64,000 nucleotides of DNA from Selaginella tamariscina (GCA_003024785.1 PUQB01000020.1:1206314-1270313); one strand, 5' to 3'; shown: positions 36,032-49,500, counted from the first letter of the stretch. Notes: generated by a model from the sequence alone, not told the origin. Numbers and translations: made by a program.

Positions 36032-36665
36032 TGTCAGGCCACGATCCAGAACCAGGAAGAGAGCAGGATCCCAAGAACAAGAAGGCTTGACTCAGGAACA
36101 GGATGGAGAGTAGGACAGAAACTCAGAAACTCAGGAACAAGACAAGAACAGGATAGGATCCAGGAGCAAGACAGGAAGGCGCAGACAGGATCCAGGAACA
36201 AGATAGAAACAGGACAGGATCCGGGAAAAGACAGGAGTAGGATAGGATCCAGGAGCAGGACAGGAAACAGAGCGAGACAAGAGCAGGACAGGAAACAGGA
36301 GCGAGACAAGAGCAGGACAAGAAACAAGACAAGAACAAGACAAGACGAGATTGATCGTAGTAAGACTGGTGTTGATAGTAATTGATTGTACAACAATTAG
36401 GCTGGAGCTTTTATGCTCACAACTCCAAGAGCTAATCTAGGCATGAGTGCTAAAAGTGGTTACATGCATGCAAAGTGACTGCATGCATGCAGAGGTTAAG
36501 ATGAGTCCACATGTCCCTTATCCTCTAGGCATATCCTGTGGCATATCCTGTAGGAATATCCTGCAACCGTATCCTGTATCTGGAATCCTGTAGGAATATC
36601 CTGTAGGAAATCCTGCAACCCGTATCCTATATCCGGAAACCTGTATCCTGTATCGAGTCGTGACA
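36032..36665 (-). repeat. 3' LTR of the third chromodomain Gypsy
   Basis: 634 bases in minus orientation; the partner of 28041-28631. A GGGAGGAGGTGC purine tract adjoins at 36666-36680 (minus strand). Confidence 0.85.
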
Positions 36666-39600
36666 GCACCTCCTCCCTAAAGACGAGTTCCACGAGTCTT
36701 GGAAGATAACGCCGATGGAAGGCAGCAACTTTGGAAGAAGCATGGAGTAAGTTGGATGCAGGTTCCCAAGTGCGATCAGTAGGCAAATAACCTTTCCAAT
36801 CCACCAAGTATTGGAGTTGGCGGCGATGAAGACGAGAATCAAGGATGGCTGCAACTTCGTACTCAGGTTCAGTGTCAATGACCACAGGAGGGGGAGGAGA
36901 AGAGCACGACCGGGAAGAGAAGAAGGATGATACGGCTCCAACAAGGAGGTGTGAAACACAGAATGAAGTTTCACCGAAGATGGTAACTCGAGTCGAAAGT
37001 TACAGGATTGACCTCCGCCACAATCCTGTAAGGGCCCAATCGTTGAAAATCCAACTTAGAAAAAGGCCTGTTGGTGCGAATATCGACGAAGAAGCCACAC
37101 GAGATCACCAATCTTGTATGCAGGTGCTGACTGACGGTGAGCATCAGCATGATGCTTGTATCGTTCTTGTGCCTGCTGAAGATGAACCCGGAGATCATTC
37201 TGTACCTGACGAAGATGCTGGAGACGATCCTGTACTGCAGGAGCGGAAGAAGGAGAAGCGGGAGGAGCAAAGTCAAAACGTGGATGGTGACCTGTAAGAG
37301 CAAAGAAAGGTGTCTGTCCTGTAGATGCGTGAACGGAGTTGTTGTAGGCAAACTCCGCCATTGGAAGAAGGTCCAACCAATTGTCCTGCTGGTAACTGAT
37401 GAAGTAAGAAGATATGTTCCAAAGTCTGAATTGTGCGTTCGGACTGCCCATCAGTTTGCGGATGATATCCTGAAGAAAGATCCGCTTTAACCTGTAGACT
37501 CCGAAGAAGCTCTCGCCAAAACTTGGACATGAATTGTGGACCTCGATCGGAAACAATGCTCTTAGGAAGACCATGATGTCGAAACACTTCACGGATCACC
37601 AACTCAGCAGTTGTCTGACCTGTAGTGTCTTGTTGCAGGGTAGGAAATGAGCTTGCTTAGTGAAACGGTCAACCACCACAAGAACTGCATCGAATCTACG
37701 AGAAGGAGGAAGATCTGTGAGGAAATCCATAGAAATGGATCTCCAAGGAGCAGAAGGAACAGGAAGAGGACGAAGAAGACCAGAGGGTGCATGATGAGGC
37801 ATCTTCGACCTGTTACAAGTGTCACAACTCCATACAAACCTTTTCACAAAACCTCTCAACCCAGGCCACAATAGTTGCGAGTCACCAACTCCACTGTCTT
37901 GGCCACACCAAAATGTCCTGTAGCCCGGGTATCATGACAATCCTGTAGCCGGGTATCATGACAATCCTGTACCACACGAGTCCTGGAAATACTAACAGGA
38001 ACGTACAGGAGACCTTCCCGTACAGGAGTCCATCTGTATGGTGAACAACTTGTAGTCTGAACGGGAACTGGAGGAAGAGGAACTTGCAATGTCAGGATGA
38101 ATGTGTGAGAACACATTCTTTGCCAAGTCGTCTGTAGCCAACTGCGAACGAACGTCCTGTAAGAGTGTTGAATTTGCTGGAGCCTGATGAACCTGCAATG
38201 CCACAAGCCGGAATCGATCAGGACCCAACAACACTTGCCTTTGACAGTCATATGCAGGATCGCCCGGGCTTGGTGCAAGGTAAGAGCGCCTAGACAATGC
38301 GTCCGCCTTGCCATTCCGAAAACCGGGCCTGTAGACGATACGAAATCAAAACGTGATAGGAACTCCGCCCACCTAGCCTGTCGCCAACTGAGAACTCGAG
38401 CCGTTTGAAAATACTCTAGGTTCTTGTGATCCGTAAGAACTTGTACAGGATGTGCAGCACCTTCCAGGAAATGCCGCCACTCCTCGAACGAATCCACAAT
38501 GGCCTTGAGTTCCTTGTCATGAATCTCATAATTGATCTCGCTGAAAAGAACTTACGAGAGTGAAAAGCTATAGGATGAAGCAACTTGTCTTCTCCAACTT
38601 GTGATAGGACGGATCCTACTACAAAATCCGAGGCATCTGCTTCAATGAAGAAAGGATGAGAATGGTCAAAATGTGCTAAAATTGGAGCTGTCGTGAAGGC
38701 GTCCTTGAGTGTTGTGAATGCGTGTTCCGCCTTGTCGGACCAAGAGAAAAGCCATGTGCGCTTGGTGAGTTCCGTGAGTGGAAGTACACGCTTGGAGAAG
38801 TCCTGTATGAACCGCTTGTAAAAGTTTGCAAAGCCAAGGAAACATTGTACATCTCGTACAGACTTGGGCCTCTCCCACTCCACGATGGTCTTCACCTTGT
38901 GCATGTCCATGGAAACGCCAGCAGGAGAGACGATGTAGCCCAAGAACTCCACCGAATCCTGTCGAAAAAACACTTTCCAACTTCGCGTACAGGCCATGCT
39001 CGCGAAGCCGCTCTAGAACTAGTCGTACATGCTTGTCATGTGCCGCCTGGTCCTTGGAGAAAATCAAAATGTCATCGAGGTAGATCACCACAAACTGGTC
39101 CAAGAAGTCACGAAAGATGTCGTTCACCATGTGTTGGAACACGGCTGGGGCATTGGTAAGGCAAAGGCATCACCGTGTACTCGAAGTGTCCATACCTTGT
39201 ACGAAAGGCAGTCTTCCACTCATCACCTGGACGAATCCGTACAAGGTTGTAGGCCCCTCGTAAGTCGATCTTCATGAACACCTTTGCTCCTCGTAGCCGA
39301 TCGAGAAGTTCCGGGATCAATGGCAACGGGTACCGATTCCGAATGGTGACTTGATTCAAACCCCTATAATCCACAACCAAACGTAAACTCCCATTCTTCT
39401 TCTTGACAAAGAAGATAGGCGCTCCTGCAGGGGACTTGAGTGACGAATGAAGCCGGATGCCAAGTTGTCCTCGATGTACTAACGAAGAACCTCCAACTCT
39501 GTGGGTGACAATGCATAAATCGGTTGAACGGTGGAGTCTTTCCTTCCGCAAGATCAATAGGACAGTCGTAGGACTATGAACAGGAAGAACTGCAGCCTTG

Positions 39601-39972
39601 TGCTTGTCAAAAACGTCTTTAAAGGAGTGATACTTGGATGGTAGGGAAGAAGGAGGAAAGGAGAAGGAGTAGGAGAAGGAGATTGAAAAACAGGAGAGTC
39701 GGATACAGAAAGGTAGAAGAGAACGTAGGAGTTACTTGAAAAGCAAAAAGGTGGAAAGGAGCAGGATCAGTGGCGAGTTCATGCATGGTAGTGGTAAGAA
39801 CTCGGAGAGGAGAAGGAGGGAGCTGTGACTGAAAGAGAGGAAGGATCTTGGGGGGTGGAACAGAAGCAGAGTAACAAAAAGAGGCAGGATTGAAAAAAAC
39901 CTGTGTGGATGTTGACGAGTGTACAGGATTGGAAGAATCCTGTACAGGAGTCAATGGTTGCACAGGAGTGGG
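36666..39972 (-). pseudogene. pol of the third chromodomain Gypsy (fossil)
   Basis: Minus-strand parts from right to left: linker (39619-39972), reverse transcriptase (about 39560-38670: [32 protein letters not shown]), RNase H (38700-38290: [34 protein letters not shown]), integrase (about 38110-37060: [55 protein letters not shown]) and a chromodomain (36885-36690: LQYLVDWKGYLPTDRTWEP). It is better kept than its neighbours but broken in several places. It points opposite to the gag at 28723-30409. Confidence 0.88.
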
Positions 39973-41695
39973 TGTCATAGTTTTTACTATGACTCGACCC
40001 TTTACTTTGGACGTTGACTGTTGTTACCTACTGTACTATGTTGATAGACCCTAGATGTAGTAGGAAACAGGCCCGCTTAGTGCACTTGGGTATCTGGTGA
40101 TGGTCCTGTCATTAGGTATTTGTAGGAAACTCTAAGCGAAGCTAGAACTTACCTTCTAGAAACCCACCCCCAATTTTGACGTCCCGAATAGGCTGATTAG
40201 TCTTTGTAGATAAGTTTGGCGTGTTAAGTAGGGTTAGGAACACCTGTAGGGTTGACCTAACCCTAGGGTTGCCCTAACCCACGCCCTAAAACCCCCACCC
40301 CCTTGGGTAGGGTTTAGGGGTAGGAGTAAGGGTGAGTTATAGGCTCATATTGCTAATTTATCTAAGGGGCTAAATTCAGTGCCAGCCCACTAACACAAAC
40401 AGGAAAAGAGGGGGGGGGGGCCTCCGTCACATAAATAAGGTAGAGTATACGTGGAGAGCTCCTGGTTCATGATTGAGTTCGTTGCTCTTCTGCTGGTGCA
40501 AGCTTTAGCTTGTGTCGTTAAGTACAACCCTCTGTAACTTCCAGATGCCAAGGGTACGTCCCACCTTCGGGGTAGCTTACCCTTAACGTTGATGAATCCA
40601 TGCCTGGGAGGTCTTGTCGGAATGCACGTTCCAAGAGGCAGAGGTTGAGGCTTGTCTCCAGCCTCCTCCTCCACGTCAAGCTAGGTGTAGCACTCACAGC
40701 CAAGCAAGGCACATCCGTGTCCTTCCAACTGTGGGCGTGGGATCTTGTTTGACAGGTTCACGTTACCTGTTCCTGAGGGTTCATTGAGGGATTCTAGAGT
40801 TGGCATTTAGGAGCCACGTTTGTGGCACTTGTGCAACTCTTGAATCTAAGGGCTATGGCATGATAGCCCACATCGGGAAGGTAGTGTCACATGGAGATGT
40901 GACACTGGGCTAAACGTCACATGGTGCAACGCCTGAGGCACGCCCTTTGGGGTTATGTCATGGGCTTGTCGCCAAGGGGTTGGATACTTAGCAAATAGAC
41001 ATGCTTGTGCTTGCACTAGGGTGCTAAGCCTTGGGCATCGCTCAAGGGAGGTTAGGTCTCATAACTAGGTGTGCTTTGGCACACTTGGCTAGGGGAGTGT
41101 TCTCCTTGGAATTCAAGGGTTGAACAACCTAAGCATGTTAGCAGGAGCCCTTTCGTGAGGCACTCGCAAGGTCATGTGCTTAGGGTTATCCAAACCTAGC
41201 CTTAGGGAGTTTGCTTAGCAGAACACTCGTGTTCGCCTACGGCGCACACTCGTGTCCTCACTAAGTACTAGCCCTAGGTCTAGGGTATAACTTGGCCACT
41301 CAAACCTTAGGGGTTAGTCGTGGTTCAGGGTACCCCTTGTCGCCCTAAAGGGGTTGTACTCCCGGATGAGGGTGATTCCTCAAGGGGTAAGTGACGATGC
41401 CTTAGCTTTGTCCAGGGGTATGTGTGGAACACACGTCTCCTTGATGGGGGTTAGGGCATGAGCCTGTCTAGGTCTTCTAGGGCAAGACCCTAAGTCAACT
41501 AGGGTTATCCCTCAAGGGTTCTGGGGGCAGACATTCTAGGGAGACTTAGGCTAAACCCTAAGTCTCCTGTCCACTTGGGCATTAGAGTCTAACCCTAGGG
41601 GTTTGTTCTGGGAAACTTAGCGTTGCTCACACAGGGTGATGACGCCGAATGGCCACCTGGAACCACGTGTTGGTCCTTTGGGTTAAAACTCTACA
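39973..41695 (+). repeat. 1.7-kb LTR, copy B
   Basis: 1,723 bases from TGTCATAGTTTTTACTATGA to TTAAAACTCTACA. A G-run (40409-40420) stands just upstream of CATAAATAAGG (about 40430-40440), a TATA-like box, so transcription would start near 40460. Confidence 0.92.
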
Positions 41696-41697
41696 AT

Positions 41698-41710
41698 TGG
41701 TATCGGAGCC
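41698..41710 (+). promoter_or_regulatory. Primer-binding site, tRNA-Met type
   Basis: TGGTATCGGAGCC, three bases after LTR copy B, one base from the common plant initiator-tRNA-Met complement TGGTATCAGAGCC. It fixes the element's direction. Confidence 0.88.
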
Positions 41711-44700
41711 TATTCTCTGCGGTCAGTAGGACTACCTAAAGTGTAATGTATTTTAGGGTTTAGTTAGTTTAAATTCTTGAAGTACTTTATCACTTTCGGC
41801 TAATGTCTGAATTCTGCGTGGAGAGTTGGTCCTGAGATCTATAACTCTTCAGAGTACACCTACTTCATAAGTGGGTGTGGGTTATGGACTTAGAAGGTAG
41901 CACTTGGAAGTCAGCTTCCAAGTTGTATGCCAGGTTATTTTACCTTATGGTTGTCCAGGTTACTTTACCATTTACTTCCACAAGACAAGCATGTTAGTTT
42001 GTTCTGGTTTACAAACTAAGTCTTGTGAGATGGGCCTTGTGATATCCTATTCTACACATTATTGAAAATTTTTTTTTCTTTAAGGTGTTTGAATTTGGGA
42101 TAACACATGATTTGAGAACATGACTATGTCCATTGAGTTTTGGCTTAGGTCAAGATTCAATATCGTTTCTAACAATAGTGTTCAAACGGGGAAAGACTTA
42201 TGTTCAGAAGTGCGCCTTTAACTTCGAAGAAAGGGCGTATTCAAACATAAGAGTAAACACTACATTTTGACATAAAGTGTAAAATAATCTCTCATTAAGT
42301 GCGTGTTTTCAGAGTAACTCCAAAGCAGACTATGGTGATGAACTTATAATACAACGAAATGTCAAATATTAACATATGATGAATATGTTAAGAATTGATT
42401 CGAAGATCCAATGTAATCAAAGTATTGTCCGATGTTCGCAATATTTTGATGATGCTAGCTACAAGTAACATTAGGTGGAATGTTTACTAAGTTCAAGTCA
42501 CCTAATTTGAACAGTACACTTGAAACCTTAGTTAGTTGTAAGCGCGCACTCTGTATTCAAGTTAGCTAGCTCGACTAACTTGATTATGAAGTTGTTTCAT
42601 AAGAGATCATGAGAGAAACTTCGGATAATAGCTAAAGAATTTCGTTATCTTATCAATATTGATTTTGGATAGATGGCATGATCTATCAGAAAGAGAAATG
42701 TTGGAAACATATGTTTACATTTTCAGTTTACTGAGTAATGAAGGACTTGCATAGTGAAGGCGTTCGGCGCACACTTGCCCATTTTCATAATTAATTCTTT
42801 AATATTGAAATTTGTAACATTGTTTACAATGTGGGCATAAGCTCTTGAACAAGGGTGATTCCTTGGTTAAGAAGAGCATGATTTGGGATTCTTCACTTTG
42901 TTTATCGACTAAGTAAGGAGACTTGCTAAGTTTGATAACTTATGTTGAGAATTACCAATGAGCTAGTAATAGTCGGATTTCCATTGGAGGTTTAAGTGCA
43001 TGTACCTCCTCAGAGAGTCGGTGTTTGATGAGAATTGAAAGTTGATATTGATTTTCAATATCAATTTTATTTTATAGTCGAATAGGATTATTCAAAAGAC
43101 GGTTTCTTGACTCTGCATCATGGTCGCAAATGTGGCACTTAAAGAACAAATAAAGTATGTATCTTCAATCTTTCAGAATATTGAAAAATAGAACTATTCT
43201 TGACTCAAGGTTTATTATATTCCTTGGGTTAGTTGTTAGTTCTATCTCAAGGTTTGATGGTGTTCTTTGAGTTAGTTCAATATTCTTGTAAGTATGATAT
43301 TGTGTAACGGGATTAGCTCAAGAAGATGGTGTCCCTTCTTGATGATTATAGTTAAGGTTCATCCAATATTCCGGTTCGAGAATATGAGGTTTCCTATCAC
43401 CTCATCTGTTGAGATATTTATATTCTAAACTTTGGCAGAATTTGTGACAATCTTTTCAAGATTATTATAAATGACTTGTCAAAGTATGGTATGATATCTC
43501 TTCAATATTGAGTTTGGAGCGCTCAATATCAAACTTGGTTATGATCACATGAGGTGGCCGTAATCATATAATATAAAGACTCAAGTGGATTTGAGTCTGA
43601 CACTTTGGTAAGGCACTACCTTAGTGTTATAACTTGAAACGTTTTTCAAGTTAGTTGAGAAATGAGACATTTCTCAATACATTGCTTGAGGGGCAATGTG
43701 ATACTTTCTGGATTGCTAGGTGTCTAGAGTGAATAATGTATCTTAGTTCAATATACTGAACTAGATATTTTATTCATGTTTGGGGAGATCTATTGAATTA
43801 TAAGGTATGACTAAAACATGAAGTTGATATAACACTTCAGTGTTATGATAACATTTATGTGGAGGTTGATATCTTACTAAATCAATTAGATGAACCAGAC
43901 ACTAGTTCATGATTCCTCTTAGTCTCTGAACAAGTTCCTCGGAATACTGTCATAACATTATATGTCCATCTCAAAACTCAAGTTGGTTCATGTAAACTAA
44001 ACCATATCTATATTATAGTTGTAGCATTTTGATAAATTGATATGATTGTAAGTTTATATTCGCTAGTATAACAACTAGTTGATAAACTTAGGATTTGAAC
44101 GTTAAAACGATCATTATCCATTCAAGAGTATCAATATCGAAATTACAACTATTTATGGAATAAGGATTAGTTTAAAAAGATGTTTATCAAAACACTAATT
44201 GCTTGAATTAGTGAAAATACTATACTTCGGTATATGTTGAGAAACATTTACATAATCAATTTCAAAGTTGGAAATCAATATAATGTTATGGAGGCGTGCA
44301 GTATTACAAGTTCAGGGAGACTCTTATCGTGGAAACTAAGTTTAAAATTCGTATTTTGAACTTAGTACGATAAGAGTTAGGAATTATTGAATGGCACCTA
44401 GTATGTTGTGCTCTTTGGGGAATGAGTACAATGAGATGACAATTAAGAGACGTGTTATCTAAAGGTTGTCGATTGAGCACTAGAGATGGGTTGAATTTCC
44501 TGGTTTCCACATTGGTTTGTAAGAAAGGTATGTTAGCTATCTGATCCCTGAGTTGGTCGGTGTTATGAAAGAGTACAAAGTTGATTGTGAAAGACAAATG
44601 GTAGTGCTATCACACTTGGTCATATTTGACTAAATTTGATTCCTATCGGAATAAATTTATGTTAATAACACACCAAGTAGATGGTAGTTGGCAGGTTGGC

Positions 44701-45109
44701 AAGACCTTGTTGTATACATGTGTACAGCCATGCACCTCTGTGATCGCCTCTAGCCAGATTGACATGTTTACAAAGAACAGGGTTCTACGAATTGTACTCT
44801 TGTATCGGAAAAGAGCTTGATTCCGATAAAAGTCTCATACTTAGTCTGGCGTAGCTATATACTAACGAGGGATAGGTATAGTAGCAGACCCTTATGTAAA
44901 GGAGTAATGAGAAACATCAAGGGATGCAGAAATGTGAAACTATAATACCGTAACATGTGACAATGTGGGACCATTGGAAAATCAAAGAAATGCGAAGGTG
45001 TTTGGGTCAAGCATTTGAGTGCTTGTTGTGCGCTAGATGACAGGGGTTGTCAACAGCGTTTAATATAAAGGGATAAAGTAAGTCTTTATTTCTTATTAAC
45101 CAAGGGGCC
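41711..45109 (+). other. AT-rich non-coding interior of the LARD-like element
   Basis: About 3.4 kb with no open frame over about 100 codons, and none of those present shares a product with its homologous copy at 54.5-57.8 kb. No gag or pol motif is seen. Presumably it served as packaged RNA for enzymes made by a coding relative. Confidence 0.75.
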
Positions 45110-45111
45110 GG

Positions 45112-45775
45112 TGTCTAATAGGGCAAACTCCTTGAGCTCTTGATTATTAAGGCAAATGTGTATAAGAAACTTGAGTGATGGAATGGTATGAGCAGCACCA
45201 ATGGAGCCTGCACCTACATCCAACTTCGTAGCTTCTAGACGAAGTTTTCCGACTGAACTTCAGCTTCAACTTCACACGTCTTGAAAGTCCTGGCTTTAGC
45301 AGGACATTCTGCCACCTTGTGTCCTGCTTCACCACAATACAAGCATAAGTTCTCACCGCGACGATGTTGCTTCTCTGCAATTGAAAGTGGACCACGCTTG
45401 TATTTCTCAACCTCCATAAGGACTACTCCAGAAGATGTCGCAGGAACATGTGCTACAGCTGCAGGATTGGCTTGCAGGAATTACTGACGGGTTTTTTCTT
45501 GACGACACTCGAACAAACGGTTGTTGCAACGAACAGCCTATTGCATGATCTCTGCTAATGTTTGGGCATGGTAATGTAAGAGAAGGTCCTTCACGTCATC
45601 CCTCAACCCAAAACGGAAGTGTTCGATCAATACAGTCTCGTCCCATGGAATGTTCGTGCAAAGTTGCTGAAATTTGGATGCATAGATAGAAGCTGGTCGG
45701 GATCCTTGTGTAAGCTTATGTAACTTCATGCATGCGGAACGGTACTTATCGGGATCTCCAAAGCAGGCTTCAAAG
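45112..45775 (-). pseudogene. gag/protease start of the inner Gypsy (fossil)
   Basis: On the minus strand come the gag core (ACFGDPDKYRSACMKLHKLT), the zinc knuckle near 45300-45345 (CLYCGEAGHKVAECP), and the leading edge of the protease (KEFALLD-type) at 45112. The gag run continues beyond the 45781-50528 element at 50529. Broken. Confidence 0.8.
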
Positions 45776-45780
45776 GCAGT

Positions 45781-46526
45781 TGTCACGACTGATACAGGAT
45801 GCAGGATTCCGAATACAGGATTTCAGATACATGATATGCCTATAGGATATACCTACATGATATGCCTATAGAATATTCTTAGAGGATATGCCTACAGGAT
45901 ATTCCTACAAGATATACCTATATAATATGCCTACATGATATGCCTATAGAATATACTACAGGATACCTACAGAATAAGGGTCACCATTTTTAGCTCATGA
46001 CTAGATTAGGCTCATGACTAGATTAGTTCTTGGAGTTGTGAGCATAAAAGCTCCAACCTAATTGTTGTACAATCAGTTATTATCAACACCAGTCTTTCTA
46101 CGATCAATCTTGTCTTGTTTTTATCTTGCTCCTTGGTTCTTGTTCTCTCATTGTCTTGTTCCTAGTTCCTATCCTGCTCTTGTCTTGCTCCTGGTTCATG
46201 TCCTGCTCCTGTCTTGCTCCCAATTCCTGTCCTGCGCCTTGTCATGCTCCTGAGTTCCTAGTTCTTGTCCTGCTCCTTGTCCTACTCCTGAGTCAAGTTC
46301 CCTTATCCTACTCCTGAGTTCCTAGTTCCAGTCCTGCTCCTTGTTCTACTCCTGAGTTCCTAGTTCCTGTCCTACTCCTGTCTGCTCCTGAGTTCCTAGT
46401 TCCTGTTATGCTCCTTGTCCTGCTCTTGAGTTCCTAATTCTTGTCCTGTTCCTTGTCCTGCTTGAGTCAAGCTTCCTTGTCCTACTCCTGAGTCAAGCTT
46501 CCTTATTCTTGGATTGTGGCTTGACA
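45781..46526 (+). repeat. 5' LTR of the fourth chromodomain Gypsy
   Basis: 746 bases, longer than its partner because the CTCCTGTCCTG-type minisatellite has more copies. An ACAGGATAT array lies at 45800-45970. Confidence 0.88.
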
Positions 46527-49500
46527 GTTTGATAGTAACTGCTTTCATACTCTTCAATTTCTAATTACTTTTTTTTTTCCTTGGTTCTTTTCCTTCGTTT
46601 TCCTCCTTTTTTTTTCTTTCATAAATCATGGCCGATTTTGAGCAATTTCAACGCAAGCACCAAATGTTGCTTCATGAGTTGGCCACTTTGCGTTAAGTGG
46701 TCACAGATTTGCAAGGTTCCACCAATGGGGTGCATGCAGTTGCTGATGCATCCTCCAAGGCTATTGCGCAGGCTCTCTCTCAAGCATCTGTAGTTTCCTT
46801 TCCATCGAACTCTTCTTCGAAGCCAAAGATCAGCATGCCGAAAAAGTTCAGTGGCAATTGCGCCGATTTTCAAGGTTTTTGAATCAGATCCAGCTCTTGA
46901 TCGCATGCAACCACGCTGCTACTTGATTGATGCACAAAAAAAGGTTGGCCTTTTAGCATCCTTATTAGTTGGATCTCCACGGGCTTGGGTTGCCCCTTTG
47001 CTAGAACGTGACAACCCATTGATGAAAGACTTTGAAGGATTGTGGCTGCCTTTGAAGCCTACTTTGGAGATCCCGATAAGTACCGTTCCACATGCACGAA
47101 GTTACGAAGTTCACATAAGGATCCCGACCAACTTCCGTTTATGCATCCGAATTTCAGCAACTTTGCACGAACATTCTATGGGACGAACTGCATTGATTGA
47201 ACACTTCTGTTTTGGATTGAGGGATGACGTGAAGAACCTTCTCCTTACGTTACTAGATGCCCAAACATTAGTAAAGATCATGCAACAGGCCATTCACTAC
47301 GACAACCGTTTGTTCGAGCATCGTCAGGAAAAAACCTGTCAATAGTTCCTGCAAGCCAATCCTGCAGTTGTAACACATGTTCCTACAACACCTTCTGGAG
47401 TAATCTCTATGGAGGTTGAGAAATACAAGCGTGGTCCACTTTCAGCTACGGAGAAGCAACGTCGTTGCGGTGAGAACTTATGCTTGTATTGTGGTGAAGC
47501 AGGACACAAGGTGGCAGAATGTCCTGCTAAAGCCAAGACTTTCAAGACGCGTGAAGTTGAAGCTGAAGTTTAACGTGCACTTCGTCTAGGAGCCGCGAAG
47601 TTGGACGTAGGTGCAGGCTCCATTGGTGTTGCTCATACCATTCCATCACTCAAGTTTCTTGTATACATTCGCCTCAACAATCGAGAGCTCAAGGAGTTTG
47701 CCCTGTTAGACACTGGTGCAAATGCATGCTTCATGAATGACACTTTTGCAACTCAACATGGCATTCCAATGGTAAAGTTGAAGCATGTAGTTCCTATAGA
47801 GGTGGCCGATAGTCATCTGATTGCTTCAGGTGCAAGCTAATCATGCTATCACACCTCTCTCTTGCAGTCATGGCATATTCAACTGTTTAATTTCCTTCAA
47901 CTTGATCAAGACTCGGTTGACTCTCATTGTTTTGGGCATGCCATGGTTCATGGTTGCAAATCCTCAGATCGACTAGGTTTAAGACGCTCACGTTTTCCTC
48001 TTCAGCAGCCAGGATCAATCCTGTACCTTTATACGTGCAAGATACGTCCTTAGTGTATGAGGCAGTACAAGCTATAGGATTGACTGTGCTTGTTCATGTA
48101 TCAGTGTTAAAGATTCCTCCTTGACAGGATTCATCTCATGTTAGTTCCTCAGCACATCCGCATGCTCTCTCCACGCCTGTAAGTTCGTGGATTCCTGTAC
48201 AGGGTTCTTCCAATCTTGTATCAATGTTGAAGACTCCTCCTCGACAGGATTCACCTCATGTCAGTTCCTCAGCACATCCGCAAGCTCTCTCCACTCTTGT
48301 AAGTTTGTGAATTCCTATATAGGGTTTTTCCATCCTGTATCAATATCGAAGGTTCCTCCTCGACAAGATTCACCTCCTGTCAGTTCATCAGCACTACAGG
48401 TTCATCAGGCTCCAACAGATTCAACACTTCTATAGGACATTCATTTGCAGTTGGCTACAGACAACTTGGCAAAGAATGTGTTTTTACACATTAGTCCTGA
48501 CATTGCAAGTTCCTCTTCCTTTAGTTCTCATTCAGACTACAAGTTGTTCACCATACAGGACAAACTCTTATACCAGGAAGGTCTCTTGTACGTTCCGTTG
48601 GTGTTTACATGACTCGCGTGGCACAAGATTGTCATGATACCCCAGCTACAGGACATTTTGGTGTGGCCAAGATAGTTGAGTTGGTGACTCGCAACTATTG
48701 GTGGACTGGGTTGTGAAGTTTTGTGGAAAAATTTGTACGGAGTTATGACACCTGTAACAGGTCGAAGATGTCTCGTCACACGCCCTCTAGTCTTCTTCGT
48801 CCTCTTCCTGTTCCTTCTGCTTCTTGAAGATCCATTTCTATGGATTTCCTCACAAATCTTCCTCCTCGTGGATTTGATGCAGTTCTTGTGGTTGACCGTT
48901 TCATTAAACATGCTCATTTTTACCATGTAACAAGACGGCTACATGCTAGACAACTGTTGAGTTTGGTGATCCGCGAAGTGTTTCGACATCATGGTCTTCC
49001 TCAGAGCATTGTTTCTGATCGAGGCCCACAATTCATGTCCAAGTTTTGGCGAGAGCTTCTCCGAAGTCTATAAGTTAAAGCGGATCTTTCTTCAGGATAT
49101 TATCCACAAACTAATGGGCAGTCAAAATGCACGATTCAGACTTTGGAGTAATATCTTCGCTACTTCATCAGTTACCAATAGGACAACTAGTTGGACCTTC
49201 TTCCAATGGCGAAGTTTGCCTACAACAACTCCGTTCATGCATATACAAGCCAGACACCTTTCTTCGCTCTTACAGGTTACTATCCACGTTTTGGACTTTG
49301 CTCTTCCTGCTTCCTGCTTCTTCCGCTCTTGTAGTACAGGATCGTCTCCAGCATCTTCATCAGGTACAGGATGATCTCCAAGTTCATCTTCAGCAAGCAC
49401 AGGAACGGTACAAGCGTCATGCTGATGCTCATCGTCAGCCAACCTACATACAAGATTGGTGATCTTGTGTGGCTCCTTCGTTGACATATTCGCACCAACA

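Larger units (their letters stand above)
39973..45109 (+). mobile_element. Non-coding LTR element (LARD-like), part 2
   Basis: LTR 39973-41695 in plus orientation, primer site TGGTATCGGAGCC at 41698-41710, then about 3.4 kb of AT-rich internal sequence that matches the minus strand of 54470-57857 and stops at 45109 in CAAGGGGCCGG. No long open frame lies in it. GTGGG at 39968-39972 is the target duplication that pairs with CCCAC at 30405. Confidence 0.88.

Noticed and set aside
41711-45109. Hidden protein genes in the LARD interior
   Set aside because: Frames are short, differ between the two copies and show no retroelement motif.
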